Positions 15,821 through 25,025 of a DNA stretch of 64,000 nucleotides are shown piece by piece. Source of the stretch: JANNUT01 sp046331425 (GTDB lineage Bacteria > Acidobacteriota > Polarisedimenticolia > J045); assembly GCA_046331425.1 (NCBI GenBank), contig JAXLQU010000002.1, positions 200,685 through 264,684 on the forward strand, given 5' to 3'. Under the pieces are notes generated by a model. It was not told where the DNA came from, did no database searches, and was given only the letters and a program-made list of their open reading frames with translations. The position numbers and the translations under genes were made by a program. Numbering within the stretch: the stretch's first letter is position 1; each line of letters begins with the position of its first letter.

Positions 15821-16831
15821 ATGACGATCCGTACGCGGTTGATTGCGTTGTTGCTTCCGACGGTCATCTTGGCGGCGGTGGTCTGCTTCGGCGCCGTCGG
15901 CTATCGCATGCTCGAGGGTTGGGGTTGGCTCGACGCGGTCTATATGTCCGTCATCACGCTGGCCACCGTCGGATTCACGGAGGTCCATCCGCTGCACGAT
16001 GGCGGGCGGGTTTTCACGATGCTGCTGGTCGTGATTGGCCTAGCCTCCGTGACCTATTTGGTATCGAGCGTCGGCCGCGTGATGTTCGAGGAGATGTTGG
16101 GGACGGAGTTTTGGAGGCGACGCGTGAGAAAGCAAATCGATATGCTGCAGGGGCACGTGATCGTCTGCGGCTTCGGGCGGGTGGGACGCCTGGTGCAGCG
16201 TGAGTTTCAGGCTGCAAAGACGCCGTATGTCGTCGTCGAGCGTGACGAGAAGCTCGCACGCGAGCTGGAAGAACGAAACGAGCTGGTGCTGCACGGAGAT
16301 GCGACGTCCGAGGAAATGCTGCGCGCCGCCGGTATCGAGCGTGCTCGCGGACTGGTGACGGCGCTGCCCGACGATGCCGCCAATCTGTATGTGGTCATGA
16401 CGGCACGCGACCTCAATGCGCAGATGCCGATCGTGGCTCGTGCCGAGACCGAAGGCGCGGAGCGGCGCCTGACAAAAGCGGGGGCGACGCGCGTGATCTC
16501 GCCTAACTCGATCGGCGGTCGCGCAATGGCACAAGCGCTGCTGCAACCGGAAGTGCTCGATTTCTTGACGCTGGCCACAGCGCGCCAGGACCTGACGCTG
16601 CAGATCGAGCAGGTGGTCGTGGCCGAACGCTCACCGCTGGCGGCCGAGAACACGCACATCGCGCAGATGCGCGAGCGGCATCGGGTCTTCGTGGTTGCGA
16701 TGCGCAAGCAGGCCGATGCGCAGTTCGATTTGCCGACGAGCGATCTACTGATCGAATCCGGCGACACCCTGATCGTCGTCGGCCAACGCGAGCACTGCGT
16801 CGCGATCAATCTCCTCGCCGCCAACCCCTAA
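15821..16831 (+). CDS. Two-helix potassium channel with RCK (TrkA-N/TrkA-C) domains
   Basis: This 336-residue protein has helix 1 at about 6-28, a pore loop with the selectivity-filter-like TLATVGFTE (47-55), helix 2 at about 65-85, a Rossmann RCK domain with GFGRVG and VVERDE, and a C-terminal TrkA-C domain (about 250-335). This is the MthK-like layout. The filter reads TVGF rather than TVGYG, a variation also known in prokaryotic Ion_trans_2 channels. It probably mediates nucleotide-gated K+ flux. The ATG was chosen over an upstream frame because it begins the first helix. The stop lies two bases before repeat copy 2. Confidence 0.92.
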   Translation: MTIRTRLIALLLPTVILAAVVCFGAVGYRMLEGWGWLDAVYMSVITLATVGFTEVHPLHDGGRVFTMLLVVIGLASVTYLVSSVGRVMFEEMLGTEFWRRRVRKQIDMLQGHVIVCGFGRVGRLVQREFQAAKTPYVVVERDEKLARELEERNELVLHGDATSEEMLRAAGIERARGLVTALPDDAANLYVVMTARDLNAQMPIVARAETEGAERRLTKAGATRVISPNSIGGRAMAQALLQPEVLDFLTLATARQDLTLQIEQVVVAERSPLAAENTHIAQMRERHRVFVVAMRKQADAQFDLPTSDLLIESGDTLIVVGQREHCVAINLLAANP

Positions 16832-16833
16832 CC

Positions 16834-16946
16834 AATTCGGGGACGGTTTACCTAAAGCGGGGTTAGTCGGGGCCAGCCGCCGGAAGGGCCAGCCGAATCT
16901 CCGCTGAACTCGACGAACCGCGCTTTAGGTAAACCGTCCCCGAATT
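16834..16946. repeat. Palindromic REPIN/MITE-like element, copy 2
   Basis: The arms AATTCGGGGACGGTTTACCT and the inverted right end are the same as in copy 1, and both copies are 113 bp long, but the central 40 bases differ. It is flanked by c/g as in copy 1. It fills the space between the converging K+ channel and paaZ genes. With such long arms its RNA would fold into a hairpin on either strand and could act as a bidirectional 3'-end structure. Confidence 0.85.
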
Positions 16947-16967
16947 GAATCGGGTGTTGGGGCGGGG

Positions 16968-19004
16968 CTATTGGCGCGCGACGAGCGTGAGGATCGTGTA
17001 GAGCGCTACCGGCTCATCGTTTTGGTTGGTGACTTCGACGTCCCATGCCACCACACCCTGCGGTACTTCGCCTTCGCGCGGCTCCTTGGCAGTCTTGCTC
17101 TTGCAGGTAAGTCGCACGCGAATGGTGTCGCCAATGAAGACCGGCTTCACGAAGCGCAACCGATCGAGCCCGTAGTTGGCGAGCACCGGTCCCGGAGCGG
17201 GATCGACGAAGAGCCCGGCCGCCGCAGCCAGAACCAAGTACCCGTGCGCGACACGTTTCCCGAAGATCGATTGCTGCGATGCGATCTCGTCGGTGTGCGC
17301 GTAGAACGTATCACCCGAGACGCCCGCGAAATTGACGACATCGGCTTCGGTGAGCGTGCGGCGATGGGTCATCAGTGTTTCGCCGATCGCCAACTCCTCG
17401 AAGTACTTCCTGAACGGATGAACACGATCTTGCGTCAAGACGGCGCCCTTGCTGAACTCGCCGGTGACATGCATCAACGTCGTCGGCGACCCTTGTAGCG
17501 CCGTGCGTTGCATGTAGTGCAGAACCGATCGCACGCCGCCCAACTCTTCGCCTCCGCCTGCGCGCCCCGGGCCGCCGTGTACGAGTTGCGGCATGGGTGA
17601 ACCGTGGCCGGTGGACTCGCCGGCGCACGCGCGATTGATCACCAACAAACGTCCATGGTAAGGCGCCAGTCCAAGCACCACCTGTCGCGCCACGATGTCT
17701 TCGTTGGTGAACAGTGAGCCGCACAAACTACCGCGTCCGCGCTTGGCGAGTTCGATCGCGTCGTCCAGGGTTTGATAGGGCATGACCGTCGTCACCGGGC
17801 CGAACGCCTCGACGTCATGCGGTTGATGGCGGCGCATCGGATCGGGGCAATGCAGCAGCAACGCCGGAAAGAACGCGCCCTGCTCGCGATTGGCGCCCAG
17901 AACCTCGAACTCGTTCGGGTTGCCGAACACCAACTCGCCCGCCTGTTTCAATTCGGCGACGCGCGCGCCGACCTCCTTGACCTGACCGCGCGAGGCCAAC
18001 GGACCCATCCTCACCCCTTCGACGGCTGGATCACCGACCTTCACACCGCTCAACCGCTTCTTGAGCGCCTCGATCACCGCTTGAGTGAACGGTTCGGGCA
18101 CGATCGTGCGACGAATCGCCGTGCACTTCTGACCGGCTTTCACGGTCATCTCTCGCGACACTTCCTTGATGAACAGGTCGAACTCTTCGGTGCCTGGTGC
18201 CGCCTCCGGCCCCAAGATGCAGCAGTTGAGTGAGTCGGCCTCCATGTTGAAGCGAACCGAGTTGTTCACGATCGTGTCGTGTGTGCGGAGTTTCAGTCCC
18301 GTGGCGGCCGAGCCGGTGAATGTCACCACGTCTTGGCAGTCCAGGTGGTCGAGCAGATCGCCGACGCTGCCGCAAATCAGTTGGAAAGCACCGGTTGGAA
18401 GCAGATTCGACTCGATGATCAAACGCCCGAGTTTCTCGGCGAGGTAGGCGGTCGTCGAAGCGGGTTTGACGATCACCGGCATGCCGGCCAGTAGCGACGG
18501 CGCCATCTTCTCGAGCGCGCCCCAGACCGGGAAATTGAACGCGTTGATGTGGATCGCGGCCCCTTCCAGCGGCACACAGATATGGCGCCCCACGAACGAA
18601 CCGGTTTTGGACAGTCCTTCTACGTCGCCCTCGATATGAAACGCTGCATCGGGAAGTTCGCGGCGTCCCTTGCTCGAGATGGTGAAGAGGGTTCCGATCC
18701 CTCCCTCGATGTCGATCCAGCTATCGGTTCGCGTTGCGCCGGTGAACGCGCTGACCGAATACAACTCCTCCTTGCGCGACATCAGGTACTGGCCCAGCGC
18801 TTTGAGCATTCGAGCCCGTTGATGAAACGTCATCCGGCGCAGGTTCGGGCCGCCGACCGTGCGCGCGTATTGCAGCATCGCGCGAAAATCGAGCCCGTGG
18901 CTGGAAATCTCTGAAACCGTTGCGCCGTTGACCGCATTGAAGAGCGGTGCCGCTTCGCCGCTGCCGGAGTACCAGTGTCCTTGGGAGAAGCTCTGTAGTC
19001 GCAT
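16968..19004 (-). CDS. paaZ: PaaZ: oxepin-CoA hydrolase / 3-oxo-5,6-dehydrosuberyl-CoA semialdehyde dehydrogenase
   Basis: At 678 residues this is the usual PaaZ length. The first 520 residues are an aldehyde dehydrogenase with a catalytic cysteine in GQKCTAIRR. The last 150 form a MaoC-type hydratase domain (GDTFYAHTDE, then GYLVLAAAAGL). In the aerobic phenylacetyl-CoA pathway, the hydratase half opens the oxepin ring and the dehydrogenase half oxidises the resulting aldehyde. It is oriented like paaGHIJY but separated from them by msrA (opposite strand), a repeat element and a broken gst, so it needs its own promoter, which I could not identify. Confidence 0.95.
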   Translation of the reverse strand: MRLQSFSQGHWYSGSGEAAPLFNAVNGATVSEISSHGLDFRAMLQYARTVGGPNLRRMTFHQRARMLKALGQYLMSRKEELYSVSAFTGATRTDSWIDIEGGIGTLFTISSKGRRELPDAAFHIEGDVEGLSKTGSFVGRHICVPLEGAAIHINAFNFPVWGALEKMAPSLLAGMPVIVKPASTTAYLAEKLGRLIIESNLLPTGAFQLICGSVGDLLDHLDCQDVVTFTGSAATGLKLRTHDTIVNNSVRFNMEADSLNCCILGPEAAPGTEEFDLFIKEVSREMTVKAGQKCTAIRRTIVPEPFTQAVIEALKKRLSGVKVGDPAVEGVRMGPLASRGQVKEVGARVAELKQAGELVFGNPNEFEVLGANREQGAFFPALLLHCPDPMRRHQPHDVEAFGPVTTVMPYQTLDDAIELAKRGRGSLCGSLFTNEDIVARQVVLGLAPYHGRLLVINRACAGESTGHGSPMPQLVHGGPGRAGGGEELGGVRSVLHYMQRTALQGSPTTLMHVTGEFSKGAVLTQDRVHPFRKYFEELAIGETLMTHRRTLTEADVVNFAGVSGDTFYAHTDEIASQQSIFGKRVAHGYLVLAAAAGLFVDPAPGPVLANYGLDRLRFVKPVFIGDTIRVRLTCKSKTAKEPREGEVPQGVVAWDVEVTNQNDEPVALYTILTLVARQ

Positions 19005-19127
19005 CGGATGGGCCTCGGAGTGAGCAGGAACGAACGCGGATTGTATTCGGACCGACCGGGCAGCGCCCCTGCCCGACCCAGGGCAAACTAGCCCGCTCCA
19101 TCGTCGCCATTCAGGAGGTGGTCAGCC

Positions 19128-19811
19128 ATGAGAGTTTCGCGCCACGGGATGCTCACGGGACTCACGCTAGCGCTCGTGCTGTGCTTGGCCGGTTGCACCG
19201 ATGTTTCGCAAGGCTCTGCGCCCGCGGCTGCGCCGCAAAAGAAAGGGAAGACGATGCCGATCGACCCAAACCGTACCGTGACGCTGGGCGGTGGCTGTTT
19301 TTGGTGTTTGGAAGCGTTCTACGAACGGATCGACGGGATCGACGATGTGGAGTCGGGCTACTCTGGCGGCCATCTGCCCAACCCCACGTATCAGCAAGTC
19401 TGTGGGGACGAGACGGGGCACGCCGAGGTTGTTCAACTAAAGTTCGACCCTGCCAAGATCAGCTATCGCGAAATCCTCGAGATCTTTTTCACCATGCACG
19501 ATCCCACGACACTCAATCGTCAGGGAGCGGATGAGGGCACGCAGTACCGCTCGATCATTCTTTACCACACGCCGCAACAGAAGGCGGACGCCGAGGCGCT
19601 GATCAAAGATCTCACCGACCAACGCGTGTTTGGCAGCAGCAAGATCGTGACCCAAGTGGTGCCGTTCGAGGCTTTCTACGTCGCCGAGGTCTCACATCAG
19701 GACTACTACGCGCTCAACCCCAACGCCGGCTACTGCCGCGTCGTGATCGATCCGAAGGTCAAGAAACTCCAAGAGAAATTCGCCCACCGCCTCAAAGCCA
19801 AGTACCGCTAA
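19128..19811 (+). CDS. msrA: Peptide-methionine (S)-S-oxide reductase, lipoprotein form
   Basis: This 227-residue MsrA has the active site GGCFWC (Cys57, Cys60), the following E and downstream SGYSGG and GHAE motifs. It reduces methionine-S-sulfoxide in proteins. Unlike the usual cytosolic enzyme, it starts with a lipoprotein signal peptide whose lipobox is LAGC (Cys23), followed by a 25-residue linker, so it should be membrane-anchored outside the cytoplasm. AGGAGG precedes the ATG. The TAA stop is partly made of the first bases of repeat copy 3. Confidence 0.94.
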   Translation: MRVSRHGMLTGLTLALVLCLAGCTDVSQGSAPAAAPQKKGKTMPIDPNRTVTLGGGCFWCLEAFYERIDGIDDVESGYSGGHLPNPTYQQVCGDETGHAEVVQLKFDPAKISYREILEIFFTMHDPTTLNRQGADEGTQYRSIILYHTPQQKADAEALIKDLTDQRVFGSSKIVTQVVPFEAFYVAEVSHQDYYALNPNAGYCRVVIDPKVKKLQEKFAHRLKAKYR

Positions 19812-19915
19812 TTCGGGGACGGTCTACCTAAAGCGCTGTTAGTCGCTTCCCCCCGACGAAGTCTCACCTCGGCGAGGCTCGACTAACCGCGCTTTAGGTA
19901 GACCGTCCCCGAATT
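19810..19915. repeat. Palindromic REPIN/MITE-like element, copy 3
   Basis: This 106-bp copy has arms AATTCGGGGACGGTCTACCT and the inverted GGTAGACCGTCCCCGAATT, plus the inner GTTAGTCG/CGACTAAC pair. It is slightly shorter than copies 1 and 2 because of its centre. It lies between convergent msrA and gst and contributes bases to both stop codons (TAA of msrA at 19809-19811; TTA, read in reverse, at 19914-19916). Confidence 0.85.
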
Positions 19916-20602
19916 AGGAGGTGTAGAGGGCGAGGGTGGCGGCGCCGATGATGGGGCGGCCCCACTCCAGGAGCGCGCGAACCGGCGGTTGCTCGCGCGC
20001 GATCGGCGAGACCCAGGCCGGGGCGGACATCGTCGCCAACGCGAGGTCGGCCACCGTGATCCGCTCGCCGAACAGGAAGTTGCGGCCATCCAGTCGCTTC
20101 ATGGCGATCGCGGCGAGGCGCACCAACTCCCGCTGATCCTCGCGATCCTGCTCGGCCGAGAGACCAAAACGCTGACGCACGATGCGTTGTGCGATGAAAC
20201 CGCGCAGCTTCAACTGCATACCGCTTTGCTGCGGGAAGAACAACGCACCCAGAGCGCCGGGCGTATTCGAAATCTGCCAGTAGGCGATGCGACGGGTCAG
20301 CGCCATGAATGCCAGATCGGCCCATTCCTCGAGCATCCAGCAGTCGGCATGTTGAGCGCGATCCTCCGGTAGCAGACTCGGTTCAGGTAGTGCTGTTCGA
20401 GAAACTCGAGGATTCGCGTCGAATCGACGATCGCCTCGCCGTTGTCGAGTAACACCGGGACTTGGCCTTGACCCGACGCGCGTCGCACTTCGGTTCGATC
20501 GGTAGGCGGCACGTCGAGCGTCTGATAGGAAAGCCCTTTCAATTCCAGCGCGCGCCGCACCTTGATGCAGTTGTGACTGTAAGGAACCTGGATCAGTTGC
20601 AT
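19914..20602 (-). pseudogene. Glutathione S-transferase, disrupted by a frameshift
   Basis: The N-terminal thioredoxin-like half (MQLIQVPYSHNCIKVRRAL, then GQVPVLLDNG and DSTRILEFLEQHY) and the C-terminal helical half (MLEEWADLAFMALTRR onward, to ALYTS) lie in different frames. A shift near 20386-20388 (one C missing in coding sense after the HY codons) restores a continuous PEPSLLPEDRAQHADCW junction. The repaired protein would be about 229 residues, a normal GST. It could be a real pseudogene or a sequencing error. A role in paa metabolism is suggested only by position between paaZ and paaY. Confidence 0.85.
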
Positions 20603-20691
20603 CGGTTGGTCCTATTCATTCCGTCCCAATCCTTCCACTGACGGCGCTGATCGAATCGTCGCGTGCGCTCACGCCGCGCAAGAGCAACACG

Positions 20692-21294
20692 TCACGACTT
20701 CTGGGTGCGCTTCCACGTCGCATAGTCGGCCTGGTGAACACGGCTGTCCTGCGGTGGCTCACGCAGCGGTTCGCACGCCCGAAGCGCGTCGCGGCACATC
20801 TGCGGCAAGCGCTGATACAAACGGGTGCCCTCGGTCTTCCACGAGAGCATCTCGTCGCTCACGTCCTTCACGATCTTTGCAGGATTGCCGACCACCACCT
20901 TGCGATCGGGAATCACCATCTCGCTCGGCACGAGGCACAACGCACCCACGATGCACCCGTCGCCGATCACCACGTTGTCCATGATCACCGCGTTCATCCC
21001 GATCAAACAGTTTCGCCCCAACGTACCGCCGTGAATCACGGCTCCGTGTCCGACGTGAGCCGCTTCGCGCAACGTAACCGTCGCGCCGGGGAACATGTGG
21101 ATAACGCAGTTTTCCTGCACATTGCAGCCGGCCTCGATCACGATCCGACCCCAATCGCCTCGCAGCGCGCACCCCGGCCCGATGTAGCAATCGGCGCCAA
21201 TCACGACATCGCCGGTCACGATCGCTTCCGGATGCACGAAGGCGTCGGGGTGTATTACCGGTCGAACTCCATCGAACTCGTAGATCGCCACCAT
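20692..21294 (-). CDS. paaY: PaaY hexapeptide-repeat thioesterase/gamma-carbonic anhydrase-like protein
   Basis: This is a left-handed beta-helix protein of about 200 residues with successive hexapeptide turns (HPDAFVHPEAIVTGDVVIG, later NCLIGMNAVIMDN). It ends in a helical tail with SWKTEGTRLYQ and CEPLRE, which closely follows the PaaY pattern. PaaY hydrolyses dead-end CoA esters, protecting the phenylacetate pathway. It is downstream of paaJ. The start is uncertain: an ATG abuts GGGAGAG, a GTG follows it, and another GTG lies at 21324. Confidence 0.88.
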   Translation of the reverse strand: MVAIYEFDGVRPVIHPDAFVHPEAIVTGDVVIGADCYIGPGCALRGDWGRIVIEAGCNVQENCVIHMFPGATVTLREAAHVGHGAVIHGGTLGRNCLIGMNAVIMDNVVIGDGCIVGALCLVPSEMVIPDRKVVVGNPAKIVKDVSDEMLSWKTEGTRLYQRLPQMCRDALRACEPLREPPQDSRVHQADYATWKRTQKS

Positions 21295-21369
21295 CTCTCC
21301 CAGCAAGCGATGAGCGATTAGCACCGCGCGGCGCGCCTCGTCATCGCGCGCACGGCGATTCTCGGCCGA

Positions 21370-22572
21370 CTACCTCGCGATCAACAGGGCAACGCCCTGC
21401 CCGACACCGACACACATGCTCACCAGCGCGACGTGCAGATCGCGACGCTCCAGCTCGATCGCAGCGGTGAGTGCCAGCCGTGCGCCACTCATGCCGAGCG
21501 GGTGGCCCAGCGCGATCGCGCCACCGTTGGGATTGACGCGCGGATCGTCGTCGGCAATTCCGAGCAAGCGCAAGTCGGCGAGCACCTGGGCCGCGAACGC
21601 CTCGTTGATCTCGATCAGATCGACTTGATCCAGCGTCATCTGCGCCTTGGCCAACACACGCTTGACAGCCGCGACCGGCCCCAGCCCCATCACGCGCGGC
21701 GCCACGCCGGCCGCCGCCGCCGCCAGCACGCGCGCCTTGGGCGTCAATCCGAAACGCTTCACCATCGACTCGGAAGCCACGATCAAGGCCGCGGCACCGT
21801 CGTTGATCCCGGAAGCGTTGCCGGCCGTGACCGTGCCGTCTTTGCGAAATGCCGCGCGCAGTTTGCTCAACACGTCGACGGTCGTTTCAGGCTTGATGAA
21901 CTCGTCGTGCGAGAACACCAATGGCTCACCCTTACGCTGCGGCACCGGCACCGGCGCGATCTCCAGGCCAAACCGTCCTGCGGCGCGAGCCGCTGCCGCC
22001 TTGCGCTGCGAGGCTGCCGCGAACAGATCTTGGTCGTTGCGCCCCACGGCAGTTTCTTGCGCCACGTTTTCAGCCGTCTCGCCCATCGAGTCGACGCCGA
22101 ATCGCTCCTTCATCCGCGGGTTGACGAATCGCCAACCGATCGACGTGTCGAACACTTCCGCGGTGCGCGACCACGCGCTGTCGCTCTTGGCCATGACAAA
22201 CGGCGCGCGTGTCATGCTTTCCACGCCGCCCGCCAAATACAGCTCGCCATCTCCGCTCTTGATCGCTTGCGCGGCCGAAATCACCGCCGACAGCCCCGAG
22301 GCGCACAGCCGGTTCAACGAAACGCCCGGCACACTCTCGGGCAATCCGGCCAACAGCGACGCCATACGCGCGACGTTCCGATTCTCTTCTCCTGCGCCGT
22401 TGGCATTGCCGAGTATCACGTCATCGATCAACGCCGCGTCCACCTGCGGATGTCGCGCCAACAGCGACTGCAGCACGTGCGCCGCCAGATCGTCGGGCCG
22501 CACCGTAGCCAGCGCGCCGCCATGATTGCCGATCGGGGTGCGCACTCCATCGATGATGTAAGCCTCACTCAT
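21370..22572 (-). CDS. paaJ: 3-oxoadipyl-CoA/acetyl-CoA thiolase PaaJ
   Basis: This 400-residue thiolase has an acylated cysteine in NRLCASGL, GHPLGMSGAR with the catalytic histidine, and the C-terminal CVGVGQG cysteine motif. It cleaves 3-oxoadipyl-CoA (and 2,3-didehydro-3-oxosuberyl-CoA) to release acetyl-CoA in phenylacetate breakdown. The ATG overlaps the end of paaI by eight bases, so translation is probably coupled. An in-frame start nine codons upstream lies inside paaI and is less likely. Confidence 0.93.
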   Translation of the reverse strand: MSEAYIIDGVRTPIGNHGGALATVRPDDLAAHVLQSLLARHPQVDAALIDDVILGNANGAGEENRNVARMASLLAGLPESVPGVSLNRLCASGLSAVISAAQAIKSGDGELYLAGGVESMTRAPFVMAKSDSAWSRTAEVFDTSIGWRFVNPRMKERFGVDSMGETAENVAQETAVGRNDQDLFAAASQRKAAAARAAGRFGLEIAPVPVPQRKGEPLVFSHDEFIKPETTVDVLSKLRAAFRKDGTVTAGNASGINDGAAALIVASESMVKRFGLTPKARVLAAAAAGVAPRVMGLGPVAAVKRVLAKAQMTLDQVDLIEINEAFAAQVLADLRLLGIADDDPRVNPNGGAIALGHPLGMSGARLALTAAIELERRDLHVALVSMCVGVGQGVALLIAR

Positions 22573-22999
22573 GGGGGAAGTGCTCCTCCCGCGTGGCATA
22601 AACGGTGGCGCGGAAGAGCGCCACGGTCTGTTGCTTCTGATTCGTGACCGTCACGTCGTAGAACGACAAGCGCGCGCCGCCGCTCAGTTCCTGACCAACG
22701 GCGGTCAATCGGTCGCCCGTATGCGCAGGACTGGGGTAGCTGATCGACAGATCGACCGCGACCGTGACGAATCCGCGGGTGTTGCACGCAAACGCCAAAG
22801 CACTGTCGGCGAACGCAAACGTCACGCCGCCGTGGCAGATGCCAAACCCGTTGGTCATCTCGCGCCGCACTGTCATTTCCAGCACGCATCGTCCCGGCGC
22901 GATCTCGCGCAACTCGGCGCCCAACCAGGCAGTGTAGGCATCGTCGGCCAACAGCTTGGCGACGCACCGCTCGGCCAACTGCTGCGCCGCATCACTCAC
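22565..22999 (-). CDS. paaI: Hydroxyphenylacetyl-CoA thioesterase PaaI
   Basis: This 144-residue hot-dog-fold thioesterase has the PaaI motif GICHGGVTFAFADSALAFACN and a late VTVTNQ strand. It removes stalled ring-hydroxylated CoA esters. The GTG start overlaps the paaH stop (GTGA), and its own stop overlaps paaJ, consistent with one operon paaG-H-I-J-Y. Confidence 0.93.
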   Translation of the reverse strand: MSDAAQQLAERCVAKLLADDAYTAWLGAELREIAPGRCVLEMTVRREMTNGFGICHGGVTFAFADSALAFACNTRGFVTVAVDLSISYPSPAHTGDRLTAVGQELSGGARLSFYDVTVTNQKQQTVALFRATVYATREEHFPHE

Positions 23000-24180
23000 G
23001 CACGGCTCCGCAGTTCTTTGAAGCGACCGCCACTCCCGGAGAGGCGTCGCAGAACGGGGCTGACGCGATAGCGATCCTCGTCGTACTCGTTCATCAGGCC
23101 GTCGAGCACGGCGACGATCCGTTTGACCCCGAGATCATCCGCCCACGCGAGTGGTCCGCGCGGATAGTTGACCCCCAAGGTCATCGCCGCGTCGATCCCA
23201 TCGACCGTCGACACACCGTACAACACGGCATCGGCCGCCTCGTTCACGATCATCGACAAGATCCGCTCGAAGATCCGCTCACCCTGCAAGCGATCTTCAT
23301 GTGGGAGCGGAGCGACTGCACCCGGTCGATAGTCGTAGAAGCCCTGGCCCGACTTGCGACCCAATCGGCCCGCCTCCAACAACCGCAACTGAGTCAACGA
23401 CGGTTTGAATCGCGGGTCGTAGTACATCGCTTCCCAAACCGTGCGCGTGACGACGTAGTTCACGTCGTGGCCGATGAAATCCATCAACTCGAACGGTCCC
23501 ATCCGAAAACGGCCGATCTCCCGCATCGCCCAATCGATCGTTGCGATGTCGGCCATCCCTTCGTCGTAGATGCGCAACGCTTCGCTGTAGTAAGGGCGCG
23601 CCACGCGATTGACGATGAACCCCGGCGTGTCCTTGGCGAGCACGGGCGACTTTCCCCACGTTTCCATCAAGGCACGGGCCGCCCCGACCGCGCGCCCTTC
23701 GGTCGCCACGCCCGGAATCACCTCGACCAGTTGCATTACCGGCGCCGGATTGAAAAAGTGCAGCCCCAAGAACCGCTCTGGATGACTCAGCGTGGCACCG
23801 AGCGCAGCGATCGACAGCGATGAGGTGTTGGTCGCGATCACAGCGTTTTCGTCGAGCGTGTCTTCCAACGCACGCAGCACCACCGACTTGGAGTCGAGTC
23901 GCTCGACGATCGCTTCGATCGCAAGCCCCGCACCCTTCATCACGCCCATCGAATCGGCGAACTGGATGCGGGCCAAGATCGACTCGGCGCGAGCGTTGTC
24001 CATGCGCCCCTTCTCGACCAAGCGCTTGAAGGTTTCTTGCATCGAACTGCTGGCCCGATCCAAGGCGTCGCGCGAGAGGTCGACCAGTGCCACCGGGTGC
24101 CCTGCGGTTGCCGCCAACTGAGCGATCCCTGCGCCCATCGTGCCGGCGCCCACCATGCCGATGCGTGTGTTGATGTCCAT
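22996..24180 (-). CDS. paaH: 3-hydroxyacyl-CoA (3-hydroxyadipyl-CoA) dehydrogenase PaaH
   Basis: This 394-residue protein has an N-terminal NAD-binding Rossmann fold (GAGTMGAGIAQ at 11-21), the HFFNPAPVMQLVEV catalytic histidine region and FIVNRV, then two 3HCDH C-terminal domains (about 190-285 and 300-390). It is shorter than the E. coli enzyme but keeps both C-terminal repeats. It oxidises 3-hydroxyadipyl-CoA to 3-oxoadipyl-CoA. It starts two bases after the paaG stop. Confidence 0.92.
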   Translation of the reverse strand: MDINTRIGMVGAGTMGAGIAQLAATAGHPVALVDLSRDALDRASSSMQETFKRLVEKGRMDNARAESILARIQFADSMGVMKGAGLAIEAIVERLDSKSVVLRALEDTLDENAVIATNTSSLSIAALGATLSHPERFLGLHFFNPAPVMQLVEVIPGVATEGRAVGAARALMETWGKSPVLAKDTPGFIVNRVARPYYSEALRIYDEGMADIATIDWAMREIGRFRMGPFELMDFIGHDVNYVVTRTVWEAMYYDPRFKPSLTQLRLLEAGRLGRKSGQGFYDYRPGAVAPLPHEDRLQGERIFERILSMIVNEAADAVLYGVSTVDGIDAAMTLGVNYPRGPLAWADDLGVKRIVAVLDGLMNEYDEDRYRVSPVLRRLSGSGGRFKELRSRA

Positions 24181-24182
24181 CG

Positions 24183-24974
24183 TCAGCGACCCGTGAAACG
24201 GGGCGAGCGCTTCTCCAAGAATGCAGCGACCCCTTCTCGGAAGTCCGCAGTGTTACCTGCCTCGCGCTGCAACCGTTCTTCCAACTCGAGCTGAGCGACG
24301 ACATCGTTCGCCGCACTGGCGTTGAGTGCCTGTTTGGTGAGTGCCAAGCCGCGTGTCGGCATCGACGCGAGTCCCGCCGCCAACTGTTGTGCGGCCGGTA
24401 GCAACTCGTCAGGCGCGAACGTCTTGTAGATCATCCCCATGCTCAACGCATCAGCCGCCGAAACCTTCTCGGCCAACATCATCAGGGCCGACGCTCGACC
24501 CCAGCCAACCAGGCGCGGCAACAAGAAGGTGCCGCCACTGTCGGGGATCAACCCGATCTTGGAAAACGCTTGCAGGAACGACGCGGTGGTCGAGGCCAAC
24601 ACCACGTCGCAAGCCAACGCGAGGTTCGCCCCAGCACCCGCCGCGACCCCGTTGACCGCCGCCACGATCGGTTTGGGCAGCGCGCGCAAGGCGCGAATGA
24701 TCGGGTTGTAGCAGTCGTGGACCACCGCACCGAGATCGGCTTCGATGAATCCGTCCGGTCCGACCACGGCGCCGAGATCTTGGCCGGCGCAGAAGGCCCG
24801 GCCCGCACCGGTCAGCAAAAGCGCGCGCACCGCTGCGTCTGCGGCAGCAACCGAAAGCGCGGACTGCAGTTCGCTGGCCATCGGGCGATGGAAGCTGTTG
24901 AGAGTCTCGGGCCGGTTGAGGGTGATGCTCGTTACACCGCCCGCGGTCTCGACCTGAAGGAAGCGGTAGTCCAT
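24183..24974 (-). CDS. paaG: Ring-1,2-epoxyphenylacetyl-CoA isomerase PaaG
   Basis: This 263-residue crotonase has GAGRAFCAGQDL (oxyanion hole), GVAAGAGANLAL, LIPDSGGTFLLPR with the catalytic Asp, and the C-terminal REGVAAFLEKRSP-FTG tail typical of PaaG rather than PaaF. It converts the epoxide formed by PaaABC(D)E to oxepin-CoA. The ATG at 24974 fits the family start. The open frame further upstream runs through the promoter and into the divergent E1 gene. It is the first gene of the paaGHIJY operon. Confidence 0.92.
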   Translation of the reverse strand: MDYRFLQVETAGGVTSITLNRPETLNSFHRPMASELQSALSVAAADAAVRALLLTGAGRAFCAGQDLGAVVGPDGFIEADLGAVVHDCYNPIIRALRALPKPIVAAVNGVAAGAGANLALACDVVLASTTASFLQAFSKIGLIPDSGGTFLLPRLVGWGRASALMMLAEKVSAADALSMGMIYKTFAPDELLPAAQQLAAGLASMPTRGLALTKQALNASAANDVVAQLELEERLQREAGNTADFREGVAAFLEKRSPRFTGR

Positions 24975-25025
24975 GCCGGTCGTGTCCTCGATATCCGTCA
25001 GGTGTAGGGGTTGGAAACGGCCGCT

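Noticed and set aside
21433..22647. 404-codon plus-strand open frame
   Set aside because: It is a shadow of paaJ; the Arg/His-rich composition is typical of antisense high-GC frames.
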